A stretch of 64,000 nt of DNA from Lachnospiraceae bacterium AC2029 (GTDB lineage: Bacteria; Bacillota; Clostridia; Lachnospirales; Lachnospiraceae), in the NCBI GenBank assembly GCA_000703065.1, contig JNLK01000001.1:1240001-1304000 (forward strand), written 5' to 3'. Position numbers and translations under genes: made by a program. Positions within the stretch are counted from its first letter, which is position 1; the number at the start of each line of letters is the position of its first letter. This document shows, one piece after another, positions 45,760-54,482 of the stretch. The notes below the pieces were generated by a model. It searched no databases and was not told where the DNA came from. It saw only the letters and a program-made list of their open reading frames with translations.

Positions 45760-45823
45760 TATGACAGAAGAACAGGTACGGTATCACATGAAAATGTGAC
45801 ACCGTACCTGTTCTTCTGTCATA
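45760..45823. terminator. 30-bp-stem hairpin between convergent genes, probable bidirectional terminator
   Basis: Arms 45760-45789 (TATGACAGAAGAACAGGTAC...) and 45794-45823 pair along all 30 positions except one, around GAAA. The single imperfect pair is A-C on the plus strand but G-U in the minus transcript. Flanking T-runs are poor. It lies between the stops of murG and the unknown anchored protein gene. Confidence 0.7.
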
Positions 45824-45842
45824 ATTTAAGAGCTACCTCTGC

Positions 45843-46415
45843 TTATTTTGCTTCCGAGGTTGCCGCATCACGCTCCTCGCGAATCTTCTCATTTACTACA
45901 TTTGCCTTTGCCTTACCACACATACTTGCAAGCGACTGTGCCTTATAGAAATCGTTCTGATACTCGTCTTCAATAAATACATTGTAGCTGGTGGTGACAT
46001 AGGTGTCCTTGGCTGTTTTCTTAACCTCAAACCGGATTTCAACCGCTGCCTGAGAGAAGGAAAGGGCATTTTCCTGTCCGTTCTCATGCTCCATGGAGAT
46101 GTCCACCTTGTATACATATGCATGAACGGTATACTGTCCGGTCGTCTTGTCATCCGATTCTATCAATGTATCAACAACCCATGCAGAAGAACCGTTACTG
46201 CAGTTCGCGAGCATCTCGCCGAACGTGATATCATTCTTCGGCACCTTCTGATTCTGATAATACTCCGCCACCGCATAGGAATCCTTCTGGAAGGTCTTCT
46301 GCCAGAACTCGATCAACGGATTCTTCATGTTACCCGGAAGTACAAAAAAGATACCTACGAGCGCTGCGATACCGATCACAATTCCCAAAATGATTCGTAC
46401 AAGTCTGTTTCCCAT
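45843..46415 (-). CDS. Unknown membrane-anchored protein
   Basis: 190 aa. One N-terminal membrane helix (about 6-28) followed by a soluble domain of about 150 residues, probably extracytoplasmic, with a cystatin-like or NTF2-like mixed helix/strand pattern (SAWVVDTLIESDDKTTGQYTVHAYVYKVDI), and a charged helical tail. I do not recognise a family. AGGAG lies close to the ATG. It is 42 bases downstream of the HD hydrolase gene, likely in one operon. Confidence 0.7.
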   Translation of the reverse strand: MGNRLVRIILGIVIGIAALVGIFFVLPGNMKNPLIEFWQKTFQKDSYAVAEYYQNQKVPKNDITFGEMLANCSNGSSAWVVDTLIESDDKTTGQYTVHAYVYKVDISMEHENGQENALSFSQAAVEIRFEVKKTAKDTYVTTSYNVFIEDEYQNDFYKAQSLASMCGKAKANVVNEKIREERDAATSEAK

Positions 46416-46457
46416 ACTCTCCTGCCTTTCTCACCTTTCAACCAGCCATGGAACAAT

Positions 46458-47048
46458 TTAGAACAGCTCCTTCTCAAGCTGATAGATATATGCTTCGATC
46501 GCCTGCATCCGCTTGGTGTACTCCGCACGTCCGGCATCCGTCTTGCATCGACGGATCTTCGGCTTGTTGATCCGATAGTACTCCTTGATCCGGTAGTAGG
46601 CTCTCTTATAGCTTGCTTCGTCATCAAGTGCGGTCGCCATACAGTCCCACATGATCCCCAGGGCACCGACCTCATCCAGAAGATCGGCATCCATAACGAT
46701 CTTACACTCCAGGGACAGGTCCTTTTCGGAATCCTTGTCGTTGTGAAGGAGGATGATCTCTCCGACTCTCTTGATGGTCTCCGGATCCATCTCTATGGAA
46801 TCCAGATATTCAACCGCTATCTCCGCGCTTACCTCTTCATGCGGTCGCTTCTCATCCCAACCGACATCGTGCAGAAGCGCAGACAAAACGATAACGTCCA
46901 GATTCCCGCCAAGCTTCGCCTGCAACCGGATTGCCCATCGGTATACACGCATGATGTGCTCAAAGCGGTTTCTGAACGGATAAGGATTCGGGCGGTCTGT
47001 CTCCGCCGTCTTCTTCTTCACAAATTCAATTACTTCTGCGTAGTTCAT
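46458..47048 (-). CDS. HD-domain phosphohydrolase
   Basis: 196 aa. The metal site is the H...HD...D set: FRNRFEHIMRVY, SALLHDVGWDE and VMDADLLDEVGALG. This is the small predicted HD hydrolase type (nucleotide or phosphate ester substrate unknown). The ATG at 47046-47048 is chosen because GAGGGG lies about 10 bases upstream. First gene of a two-gene operon with the anchored protein. Confidence 0.85.
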   Translation of the reverse strand: MNYAEVIEFVKKKTAETDRPNPYPFRNRFEHIMRVYRWAIRLQAKLGGNLDVIVLSALLHDVGWDEKRPHEEVSAEIAVEYLDSIEMDPETIKRVGEIILLHNDKDSEKDLSLECKIVMDADLLDEVGALGIMWDCMATALDDEASYKRAYYRIKEYYRINKPKIRRCKTDAGRAEYTKRMQAIEAYIYQLEKELF

Positions 47049-47154
47049 ATGCTGCCAACCCCTCATTTCCCGCGTCCTGCCGGATTCTCCATTCCGGCAA
47101 AAAACGCACAACGATTAAGCGTCCGTAGAACGGATGCAATAATCTATCTATCGT

Positions 47155-47163
47155 ATAATAGCA
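47155..47163 (-). promoter_or_regulatory. Possible extended -10 promoter of the HD hydrolase gene
   Basis: TGCTATTAT on the minus strand (TGn plus TATTAT), about 105 bases before the start, in an AT-rich gap that also holds the palindrome GGTAATTACC. Confidence 0.35.
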
Positions 47164-47299
47164 CTTTTCAGAGGTAATTACCACCTTAATTTTAATATTT
47201 AGGCATTTTTCACATAATTTTTTACCACTTCGGACAAGACCCGGTCACCCGAAAATGGAGCATGAGCGCCCACCTCCCCGATGCCATGATGACCGGCAA

Positions 47300-47332
47300 A
47301 TGAAAAAGATGACAGAGTGTCGAACTCTGCCA
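47300..47332 (-). terminator. Rho-independent terminator of the SRP RNA gene
   Basis: On the minus strand GGCAGAGT-TCGAC-ACTCTGTC is followed by ATCTTTTTC. Confidence 0.85.
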
Positions 47333-47335
47333 TCC

Positions 47336-47615
47336 GAATCTGCCTTTTATACGCGCGATCGGCTTTGAAAGGCGTCCATGAGCGTTACCAGAACAGCCAA
47401 CTCAGTCTAGGCTGCCTCACGGCACACAAGGAGGTTCCGCTTAGTGCTGCTTTGTTCCCAACCTGACACGGTTCACAGATTCCTGTCGCGTGAGACCCAA
47501 ACATCAACGTCGCTTATCCTGGGCAGCCCCACAGAAACACGATCCGAGGCCGATCATCACCCCTGCTATAGCGGATTGCAGGTACAGGGCACCGCTAACT
47601 CCCCGGCTGCGCGGT
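47336..47615 (-). ncRNA. ffs: Signal recognition particle RNA, large Bacillus-type with Alu domain
   Basis: On the minus strand the Alu part reads GGGGAGTTAGCGGTGCCCTG followed by CTGCAATCCGCTATAGCAGGG, matching B. subtilis scRNA nearly base for base in memory. Later GTTGATGTTTGGGTC and the SRP54-binding hairpin GTCAGGTTGGGAACAAAGCAG (GGAA tetraloop, AGCAG side) and ACTAAG...GTGTGCCG are present. The 5' end is set from the promoter and is good to a few bases; the 3' end is set by the terminator and is less certain. Confidence 0.93.
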
Positions 47616-47621
47616 GCGTCT

Positions 47622-47650
47622 AGTATATCGAAATCCGCTCTCCAAGTCAA
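47622..47650 (-). promoter_or_regulatory. Promoter of the SRP RNA gene
   Basis: On the minus strand TTGACT (47645-47650), 17 bases, then TATACT (47622-47627), with the predicted start about 7 bases further on. Confidence 0.85.
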
Positions 47651-47756
47651 GGAGTTTCTGTTCGCCGGTACAGAGGAATCCCCTGTCATCGCAGGAAATA
47701 TCCTCAGATCATGTGCTCCGCCCGCCGTCTGTTCCTTCCTTCTTCCGGCATGCTTT

Positions 47757-48281
47757 TTACAACAGGATCTCCTTCCGTCCAGAGGTGCCCTTCAGCGCCC
47801 GGAGCTTCGCGAAGAAATTCTTTAACTGCTTTGAGGACTCCTGCTCAAGAAGGCCGGTCTCCACCTCCACCTGATGATTGAAGGCCGGTTCCTCCAGAAG
47901 ATTAAGAACGGAGCCGGCACAGCCCGCCTTCGGGTTCATGGCTCCGATCACCACGCGGGGGATCCGGGCCTGAACGATGGCTCCCGCACACATCTGGCAG
48001 GGCTCCAGCGTCACATACATGGTACAGTTCTCCAGGCGCCAGTCTCCCATCGCCTCGGTGGCTTCCCTGATGGCAAGGATCTCCGCATGTGCCAGCACAC
48101 TATGATCCTGATTTCGCCGGTTATAACCACGTCCGATCACCTGATCCTCATGCACGATCACACAGCCGATGGGGACATCTCCTCCCTCCGCCGCCTGTCC
48201 TGCCAGCTCCAGTGCCTCCTGCATGTAAGCCATATCCTTTTTGCCCTGTACTATATCTTTTACAGCAAAGATGATTCCCAT
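47757..48281 (-). CDS. tadA: tRNA adenosine(34) deaminase
   Basis: Makes inosine at the wobble position of tRNA-Arg(ACG). Zinc site and proton-shuttling Glu are in HAEI, and PCQMC supplies the two zinc cysteines; VPIGCVIV and AGAIVQARIPRVVIGA are typical. 174 aa. The ATG at 48281 has AAAGGA 5 bases upstream and is used here, but the conserved domain begins only at an ATG at 48233, whose ribosome binding site would be too close, so the extra 16 residues are uncertain. Confidence 0.93.
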   Translation of the reverse strand: MGIIFAVKDIVQGKKDMAYMQEALELAGQAAEGGDVPIGCVIVHEDQVIGRGYNRRNQDHSVLAHAEILAIREATEAMGDWRLENCTMYVTLEPCQMCAGAIVQARIPRVVIGAMNPKAGCAGSVLNLLEEPAFNHQVEVETGLLEQESSKQLKNFFAKLRALKGTSGRKEILL

Positions 48282-48304
48282 TGCTTTCCTTTCGTGATCT
48301 ATAA

Positions 48305-48335
48305 ATATTCTTCGAACAGCGACCTCAGAATGACA
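48305..48335. repeat. Copy of the dispersed ATTCTTCG...CAGAATGACA element
   Basis: ATATTCTTCGAACAGCG then ACCTCAGAATGACA, a compact 31-base copy in the rsmA-tadA gap, forward on the plus strand. Confidence 0.65.
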
Positions 48336-48347
48336 AGGTCCGCCGCA

Positions 48348-49208
48348 TTATACCGATAACAGATCCGACAATGCCGCGAACTGCGCCAGGGAAAGAGTCT
48401 CTCCCCGTACCGTCACCGGAAGTCCCATTTCCGTAAGTGCCGCTTCCGCCGCCTCCTTCGTAATCCCAAGAGTCGGCTCGTTTCGAAGACCGTTCACCAG
48501 CATCTTTCTCCGTTCATTGAAGGACGCCCGGATCAGCCGGAACATCCACTCATCATCCTTAACCGGAACGGGCGGTTCCGTCCGCCGGGTCAGCCGGATC
48601 ACAGCGGATCCCACCGCCGGCCGGGGCATGAAGCAGTTGGGCGGTACATTTGCGGCGAGATATGTATCCGCATAGTACTGTACCGCAAGGGACAGAGCCC
48701 CGTAGATCTTCGAACCCGGCCCTGCATCCATCCGTTCCGCCACCTCCTTCTGTACCATCACGGTGATGGACTCTGCCGGGACCTGCCCCTCCAGAAGTCC
48801 CATAATGATGGGAGTCGTGATATAGTAGGGCAGGTTTGCCACGATCTTACATCTGTTGCCCTCGCCCAGAAGCTGTTTCAGGTCACATTTCAGGATGTCC
48901 TCGTGGATCACCTCCACATTGTCATAGCTGCTGAGAGTATCCGCCAGGATCGGCAGAAGCTTCGCATCGATCTCCACGGCATAGACCTTTCCCGCAGCCT
49001 CAGCAAGGTACTGGGTCAGGGTCCCGATGCCCGGACCGATCTCCACCACGGTATCCTCCTTCGTGATCTCCGCAGCCCGGAGGATCTTACGGATCACATG
49101 GTCATCGATCAGGAAATTCTGTCCGTAGCGCTTCTGAAACTGAAATCCGTATTTCTGTATTGTCTGTATCGTAACCTGCGGGTTACTGAGTTTTTCTCTA
49201 TCGTCCAT
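48348..49208 (-). CDS. rsmA: 16S rRNA dimethyladenosine transferase
   Basis: Dimethylates the two adjacent adenosines in the 16S 3' hairpin (KsgA). 286 aa with YGQNFLIDDHV, SAM loop VEIGPGIGTLTQYLAE, VYAVEIDAKL, the catalytic NLPYYITTPIIM and the C-terminal FRLIRASFNERRKMLVNGL. AGGA-type sites in the CAGGAAGACAGGAA leader precede the ATG. Follows tatD on the same strand, a common pairing (tatD-rnmV-ksgA), here without rnmV. Confidence 0.95.
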   Translation of the reverse strand: MDDREKLSNPQVTIQTIQKYGFQFQKRYGQNFLIDDHVIRKILRAAEITKEDTVVEIGPGIGTLTQYLAEAAGKVYAVEIDAKLLPILADTLSSYDNVEVIHEDILKCDLKQLLGEGNRCKIVANLPYYITTPIIMGLLEGQVPAESITVMVQKEVAERMDAGPGSKIYGALSLAVQYYADTYLAANVPPNCFMPRPAVGSAVIRLTRRTEPPVPVKDDEWMFRLIRASFNERRKMLVNGLRNEPTLGITKEAAEAALTEMGLPVTVRGETLSLAQFAALSDLLSV

Positions 49209-49310
49209 TTCCTGTCTTCCTGTCTTCCGTGTCTGTTTTATCGTCAGCGCCGTTTACCCATCCGTCCGCCACTGCACCCTTTTCGTCCGACGTTCCCCGG
49301 TGTCCGTCCT

Positions 49311-50195
49311 TCAAATCGTCGAGCCGTCCGCATCCGTGTGCTTTTCGACCGGCGGATCTTCCTGTGAACCGCCGGGATACGGAGCCTCCAGCCGGTACAG
49401 CCTGCAGGCATTCTCCCAGGTCACACGGCAGACCTCATCCAACGTGCAGCCCCTTAGTTCGGCTATGGTCTCTGCGATCTGCGGAATGGCACGTGAATCG
49501 TTCCGTTCTCCCCGGTGTCCCTCCGGAGGCAGATACGGAGCATCCGTTTCCAGCACGATACGCTCCAGAGGTACACTCCTTACTACCTCCCGGACCTTCT
49601 TAGACCCAGGGTAGGTCACGACTCCTCCGATCCCAAGACAGAAGCCCAGCTTCAGGAACCGCTCCGCCATTTCCGGACTGTAGGAGTAGCAGTGGATCAC
49701 ACCTCCCACCTCCGCGGCCTTCTCCTCCTCCAGGATCTCCAGGGTATCCTGTGCCGCGTCCCTGGAATGGATCACTACGGGCAGCCCGGCTCTCCTTGCG
49801 ATACGGATCTGCTTCCGGAAGAAGTACTGCTGCACCTCCTTATCCGGCGTCACGTCCGGATTCTTTCTGTGATAGTCCAGACCGATCTCTCCGATGGCAG
49901 CCACCGTAGGATCCTCTGCCAGGATCTCCAGCCGGATCAGGTCCTCCTCTTCAGCGTCCCCGCTGTGCAGGGGGTGTATCCCCGCCACCGCACTGTGTAT
50001 GGTCCGCGCTTCTCTGCCGACAGATGCCTCTGCCAGCTTTACGGCCCGGATCGAGGAGTCCAGATCATATCCGATCACCGCATCCCTCAGGATCCCGGCA
50101 TCATACACCCTGCGGAGTACCTCCTCCAGGTCTTCTTCAAACCGGGGATCATTATAATGTGTATGGGTGTCAAACCATCTGAACGCTCCGGACAT
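49311..50195 (-). CDS. tatD: TatD-family metal-dependent DNase
   Basis: 294 aa TIM-barrel hydrolase. Metal residues are in FDTHTHYND, IGEIGLDYHR, VVIHSRDA, GVIHCYSY and VLETDAPYLPP. The C-terminus carries about 25 extra disordered residues (PPVEKHTDADG). The family is linked to 3'-5' DNA/RNA exonuclease action. The gap to rsmA (about 100 bases) shows a short CCTGTCTTCCTGTCTTCC tract. Divergent from the aminotransferase gene with a shared promoter region. Confidence 0.92.
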   Translation of the reverse strand: MSGAFRWFDTHTHYNDPRFEEDLEEVLRRVYDAGILRDAVIGYDLDSSIRAVKLAEASVGREARTIHSAVAGIHPLHSGDAEEEDLIRLEILAEDPTVAAIGEIGLDYHRKNPDVTPDKEVQQYFFRKQIRIARRAGLPVVIHSRDAAQDTLEILEEEKAAEVGGVIHCYSYSPEMAERFLKLGFCLGIGGVVTYPGSKKVREVVRSVPLERIVLETDAPYLPPEGHRGERNDSRAIPQIAETIAELRGCTLDEVCRVTWENACRLYRLEAPYPGGSQEDPPVEKHTDADGSTI

Positions 50196-50221
50196 GTCCC
50201 TTCCATCCCTTCATCACAGCC

Positions 50222-50271
50222 TTGTATTTTCAGTCCTTCTAAATTATAATGGATAGAGTGCGCACGCACAA
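50222..50271. promoter_or_regulatory. Divergent promoters sharing a symmetric -10 region
   Basis: Plus: TTGTAT (50222-50227), 17 bases, TATAAT (50245-50250). Minus: TTGTGC (50266-50271), 17 bases, TATAAT (50243-50248). The two -10 boxes overlap in the palindrome ATTATAAT. They would drive the aminotransferase (plus) and tatD (minus). Confidence 0.75.
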
Positions 50272-50296
50272 TCCTATTTTTCGAAAGGAACCCACC

Positions 50297-51484
50297 ATGA
50301 TCAACGAGTTTTATAAAGAAATGACGGGAAAGGAATCCGTCATCCGACAGTTTTTTGACTATAGCCGGAAGCGTGCTGCCGAACTGGGCCCGGACAGTGT
50401 CCTGAACTTTTCCATCGGCAATCCTTCCGTTCCCGCGCCGGACAGCGCAACAGAAGCCATGATGACTCTGCTCAGGGAGGAGGATCCCGTATCCCTTCAT
50501 GGCTACAGTCCGACTCTCGGCCAGCCCACCACAAAGGCTGCCATCGCAGAGTCTCTGAACAAAAGGTTCGGCATGGATTACAGGGCCGAGCACATTTTCC
50601 CCACCTCGGGAGCTGCAGGCGCTCTGTCTCATGCACTCCGCGCAGTGACCAAGGCAGGGGATACCGTGATCACCTTTGCGCCCTATTTCCCGGAGTACAT
50701 TCCCTACGTTACCGGAACGGGAGCCAGACTTTCAGTGGTACCGGCAGACACCTCCACCTTCCAGATCAACTTTGAAAAGCTGGAGGAGCTCTTCACACCG
50801 GAGGTTTCCGCGGTTCTCATCAACTCGCCCAACAACCCGTCCGGTATCGTATATACCACAGAGACCATTCAGAAGCTGGCATCCGTCCTTTCCGCAAAGC
50901 AGGAGGAATACGGTCATGAGATCTTCCTGATCACAGATGAGCCCTACCGTGAGATTGTCTTTAGAGGAACCGACTCGCCCTTCGTTTCAAAGTTCTATGA
51001 CAACTCCATCTGCTGCTACTCCTTCAGCAAGTCCCTGTCCCTGCCCGGCGAACGTATCGGGTATCTGGCAGTAAACCCGAAAGCAAAGGACGCAGACCTG
51101 ATCGTCCCCATGTGCGGACAGATCTCCCGTTTCACCGGACATAACTGCCCCTCATCCCTGATGCAGCGTGCAGTGGAGCCGGTACTGTACGAGACCAGCG
51201 ATCTTTCCATCTACGAGGAAAATGCGCTCCTGCTCTACGATGCTTTGACGAAGATCGGTTACTCCGTGGTAAAGCCCGGCGGAACCTTCTACATGTTCCC
51301 GAAGAGCCCCATCGACGATGCAAATCTCTTCTGCTGGACTGCAGCGAAGGAACTGGGGCTGATCATCGTGCCCGGCGATTCCTTCGAATGTCCGGGACAT
51401 TTCCGTATCTCCTACTGCGTTCCTACCGAGCAGATCCGGCGGGCCATTCCGCTTTTCGAGGAGCTGTTCAGAAGATTCGCATAG
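50297..51484 (+). CDS. Class I/II PLP-dependent aminotransferase
   Basis: 395 aa, fold type I. LNFSIGNPSVPAP, SGAAGALSHALRA, INSPNNPSGIVY, LITDEPYREI and the PLP-lysine in CYSFSKSLSLPGERIGY are clear; HFRISYC holds the C-terminal Arg. This is the aspartate-aminotransferase-like group common in Clostridia; the amino donor cannot be told. The ATG at 50297 follows AAAGGA by 7 bases. Single gene with a strong promoter. Confidence 0.88.
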   Translation: MINEFYKEMTGKESVIRQFFDYSRKRAAELGPDSVLNFSIGNPSVPAPDSATEAMMTLLREEDPVSLHGYSPTLGQPTTKAAIAESLNKRFGMDYRAEHIFPTSGAAGALSHALRAVTKAGDTVITFAPYFPEYIPYVTGTGARLSVVPADTSTFQINFEKLEELFTPEVSAVLINSPNNPSGIVYTTETIQKLASVLSAKQEEYGHEIFLITDEPYREIVFRGTDSPFVSKFYDNSICCYSFSKSLSLPGERIGYLAVNPKAKDADLIVPMCGQISRFTGHNCPSSLMQRAVEPVLYETSDLSIYEENALLLYDALTKIGYSVVKPGGTFYMFPKSPIDDANLFCWTAAKELGLIIVPGDSFECPGHFRISYCVPTEQIRRAIPLFEELFRRFA

Positions 51485-51522
51485 ATCCCCGCTTCTTTTT
51501 CCGCGGAAGTGGTCGCTTTCCC

Positions 51523-51551
51523 TTGTGTTTTTAGCCTGAATTCGGTATAAT
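51523..51551 (+). promoter_or_regulatory. Promoter of the malQ operon
   Basis: TTGTGT (51523-51528), 17 bases, TATAAT (51546-51551), about 40 bases before malQ. Confidence 0.8.
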
Positions 51552-51590
51552 CAAGGGAGTTTTGATTTGTAATATGGAGGTACGTAACCA

Positions 51591-53123
51591 ATGGACATCA
51601 CGAACGAGGCAGAAAAGAGACCAAAGCGTTACGCAGGTATTCTGGTGCATCCCACATCCTTTCCGAGCCGCTACGGCATCGGAGATCTGGGACGCGGTGC
51701 ATATGATTTTATAGACTTTCTGGAGCGGTCCGGCATGACCGCCTGGCAGGTTCTGCCCCTGGGGCACACCGGCTTCGGTGATTCACCCTATCAACCCTTT
51801 TCGTCCTTCGCGGGACAACCCTACATTATCAGTCCGGACCATCTGAAGGAGCTGAATCTTCTGTACGAAAGCGACTTCCAGGGCATGCCGGTCTGGAACC
51901 CCGAGAATATCGACTACGGCGATGCCATCGCCTTTAAGACCAATCTTCTCAAGCTTGCATATGACCGTTTCAAAAACGAAGAGATCCAAGACGGTTTCTC
52001 TTCCGACGAGAAACTGATGCAGCAGTATGAGGTATTCTGTAACGACAACGAATGGCTCAGTGACTATGCCCTTTTCATGGCCGGCAAGGACTACCATGAG
52101 GGTGCCCCCTGGTATCTGTGGGAGGACAACCTGAAGAATCCCACCAAGGCCGAAAGAAAAGAATGGGAAGAAAAACTGGCCGAGGATATCGGATACTACA
52201 AGTTCATCCAGTTCCTTTTCTACTATGAATGGATGAATCTGAAGGAATATGCAAATGACAGGGGCATTTCCATCATCGGAGATATCCCCATCTTCGTAGC
52301 CTGGGACAGCGTGGACGTATGGGTTCATAAGAAGCTGTTCTGCCTGGACTCCGACGGATACCCGACAGTGGTCGCAGGTGTCCCGCCGGATTATTTCTCG
52401 GCAACCGGTCAGCTGTGGGGCAATCCGCTCTACAACTGGAAGGAGCACACAAAGACCCGCTACGACTGGTGGTTCAAGAGGATCCGTCATCAGCTGACGC
52501 TGACCGACTTCCTCCGGATCGACCATTTCCGCGGCTTCGACAAATACTGGGCAGTTCCCTACGGTGAGGAGACAGCCATCCATGGAAAATGGGTGGACGC
52601 ACCGGGAGAGAATTTCTTCACGATGCTGGAGGCAACCCTGGGTTATCACATGCCGATCATCGCAGAGGATCTCGGAGAGATCGATCATTCGGTCATCGAG
52701 CTTCGCGACAAATTCGGTTTCCCGGGTATGAAGATCCTTCAGTTCGCATTCGAGAATCCGAATGAGAACCTCTTCCTGCCCCATAACCACATCCGTAACT
52801 GTGTCTGCTATACCGGAACCCACGACAACGATACGTCTCTCGGCTGGTACAAGAATACCTACGAGGCTTCCCGTGACAAGCTCCGCCGTTACTTCAGCAC
52901 AGATGCCAGTGACATCTGCTGGGTAATGATCCGGGCCTGCTTCGGTTCCGTAGCCAACATGGCCATCGTTCCCATGCAGGACATTCTGGAACTGGATTCC
53001 TGGGCACGCTTCAACAAGCCCGGCGTCGGCAGCGGAAACTGGTCCTGGCGATATCAGCAGAAGGATTTAACGGAACATTTGGCCAGCCGGCTTTTCGAAA
53101 CAGCGAAAATGTTCGGCCGTTAA
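51591..53123 (+). CDS. malQ: 4-alpha-glucanotransferase (amylomaltase, GH77)
   Basis: Transfers maltodextrin segments between glucans. 510 aa with YGIGDLGRGAYDF, LPLGHTGFGDSPYQPFSSFAG, IGDIPIFVAWDS, RIDHFRGFDKYWAVPYGEETA (nucleophile Asp in RIDHFRG), IIAEDLGEI (acid/base Glu) and YTGTHDNDTSLGW. Starts 10 bases after GGAGG. First gene of a plus-strand run with plsC, an unknown gene and a CPBP protease, all with short gaps. Confidence 0.96.
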   Translation: MDITNEAEKRPKRYAGILVHPTSFPSRYGIGDLGRGAYDFIDFLERSGMTAWQVLPLGHTGFGDSPYQPFSSFAGQPYIISPDHLKELNLLYESDFQGMPVWNPENIDYGDAIAFKTNLLKLAYDRFKNEEIQDGFSSDEKLMQQYEVFCNDNEWLSDYALFMAGKDYHEGAPWYLWEDNLKNPTKAERKEWEEKLAEDIGYYKFIQFLFYYEWMNLKEYANDRGISIIGDIPIFVAWDSVDVWVHKKLFCLDSDGYPTVVAGVPPDYFSATGQLWGNPLYNWKEHTKTRYDWWFKRIRHQLTLTDFLRIDHFRGFDKYWAVPYGEETAIHGKWVDAPGENFFTMLEATLGYHMPIIAEDLGEIDHSVIELRDKFGFPGMKILQFAFENPNENLFLPHNHIRNCVCYTGTHDNDTSLGWYKNTYEASRDKLRRYFSTDASDICWVMIRACFGSVANMAIVPMQDILELDSWARFNKPGVGSGNWSWRYQQKDLTEHLASRLFETAKMFGR

Positions 53124-53149
53124 GACGAAAGAAAGGGCATTGGTGATCT

Positions 53150-53878
53150 ATGCTTCGATTGATCCTGTCATTCCTTTGGGCCTTCTTCTCCATGATATTC
53201 TCGCTTCCCGTCCATTTTCATTGGAAGCATATGGCCAAGAAGGATCCCGTAAAAGCCTGGAATAAAGCATGGAAATATGTCCGTGGCTTCTTCCGCGGAC
53301 TGATTTTCCTCGCAGGTACGAAGATCGAGGTGCGCGGCGCGGAGAATATCCCCGATCAGCCAGCACTCTTTGTCGGCAACCACAGAAGCTACTTCGATAT
53401 CATCATCCTGCAGACCCTGTCCAAGACCCCGATGGCCTTTGTGGCAAAGAAGGAGTTCCGCTCCTATCCCCTGCTGCCGGCCTACATGGATGACATCGGC
53501 TGTGTCTTCCTGGACCGGGAGAACATCCGCCAAAGTCTGAAAACCATCTCAGAGGGTACGGAACGGATGAAGAAGGGACTGTCCCTGGGGCTCTTCCCCG
53601 AGGGAACCCGGAACCACACCGATACGCTGCTCCCCTTCCGGGCCGGCGGCTATCGTATGGCAGATAAGGCAGAGTGCCCCCTCGTAGTCATGGCCCTTAC
53701 CAATTTCGGACGTATCTTCGAGGAGAACAAGTTCCACTTTATCCGCCGCAGACACGTGATCATCGAATTTGACAAGCCTGTCTATCCGCATCAGATGGAG
53801 AAGCAGGATCAGCGGGACTTCTATGAGAATATCCCCGCACGTATCCAGGAAATGCTGGATACCCACAAAGTAAAGTAA
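53150..53878 (+). CDS. plsC: 1-acyl-sn-glycerol-3-phosphate acyltransferase
   Basis: Second acyl transfer in phosphatidic acid synthesis, at the membrane. 242 aa: N-terminal hydrophobic helix (about 1-20), HX4D motif NHRSYFD, LDRENIRQS, FPEGTRN and the hydrophobic ECPLVVMAL block. Lies 26 bases after malQ. Other LPLAT-family acyltransferases look alike, so the acceptor is inferred. Confidence 0.9.
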   Translation: MLRLILSFLWAFFSMIFSLPVHFHWKHMAKKDPVKAWNKAWKYVRGFFRGLIFLAGTKIEVRGAENIPDQPALFVGNHRSYFDIIILQTLSKTPMAFVAKKEFRSYPLLPAYMDDIGCVFLDRENIRQSLKTISEGTERMKKGLSLGLFPEGTRNHTDTLLPFRAGGYRMADKAECPLVVMALTNFGRIFEENKFHFIRRRHVIIEFDKPVYPHQMEKQDQRDFYENIPARIQEMLDTHKVK

Positions 53879-53891
53879 CGGAGGAACCACA

Positions 53892-54482
53892 ATGACAGCA
53901 CTTATCATCGTCGGTGTCGTACTTCTCGTGATCATCGGGATCATGGTTGTTCTCTATTTCGTAGGGAACAAGATGCAGAAGAAGCAGCTCGACCAGAAGG
54001 AACAGATCAATGCGGCTGCACAGCCCATGTCCATGTTCATCATTGACAAGAAGATCATGCCGGTCCGGGATGCCAAGCTCCCGAAAACCGTTATGGACCA
54101 GTTACCCAAGCGTTACCAGAAGGCAAAGGTTCCGGTGGTCAAGGCCAAGGTAGGGCCGCAGGTAACCACCCTGATCTGTGACGACGCCATCTACGAGGAC
54201 GTTCCGAAGCACGGTGAAGTAAAGGCCATGGTAAGCGGCATCTATCTGGTCGGAGTCAGGACGCTCCATTCCAAGACCCGTAAGATGCAGCAGCAGGAGG
54301 AGCTGGACGAGAAGGGCAAAAAGAAGAAGGGCTCCATGCGTACCCGCATGATGAGAAAGCAGGCGGAGTACCAGAAGCAGTTATCTGCCGAGCTTGAGAA
54401 TCGTAAGACCAAAGAGGCCGAAAAGGAACAGAAGGCCAAGGAAAAGAAGGATCGTGCGAGGGCAAAGAAAATTGTCGACTAA
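53892..54482 (+). CDS. Unknown membrane-anchored basic coiled-coil protein
   Basis: 196 aa, not recognised. One N-terminal membrane helix (about 3-24), then a compact middle domain (about 45-120, with MSMFIIDKKIMPVRDAKLPKT and VTTLICDDAIYEDVPKHGEV patterns), then a strongly charged, Lys/Glu/Gln-rich helix to the end (about 125-196). The layout suggests a cytoplasmic domain tethered to the membrane. It lies 13 bases after plsC and overlaps the CPBP gene by 11 bases, so it belongs to the operon. Confidence 0.75.
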   Translation: MTALIIVGVVLLVIIGIMVVLYFVGNKMQKKQLDQKEQINAAAQPMSMFIIDKKIMPVRDAKLPKTVMDQLPKRYQKAKVPVVKAKVGPQVTTLICDDAIYEDVPKHGEVKAMVSGIYLVGVRTLHSKTRKMQQQEELDEKGKKKKGSMRTRMMRKQAEYQKQLSAELENRKTKEAEKEQKAKEKKDRARAKKIVD

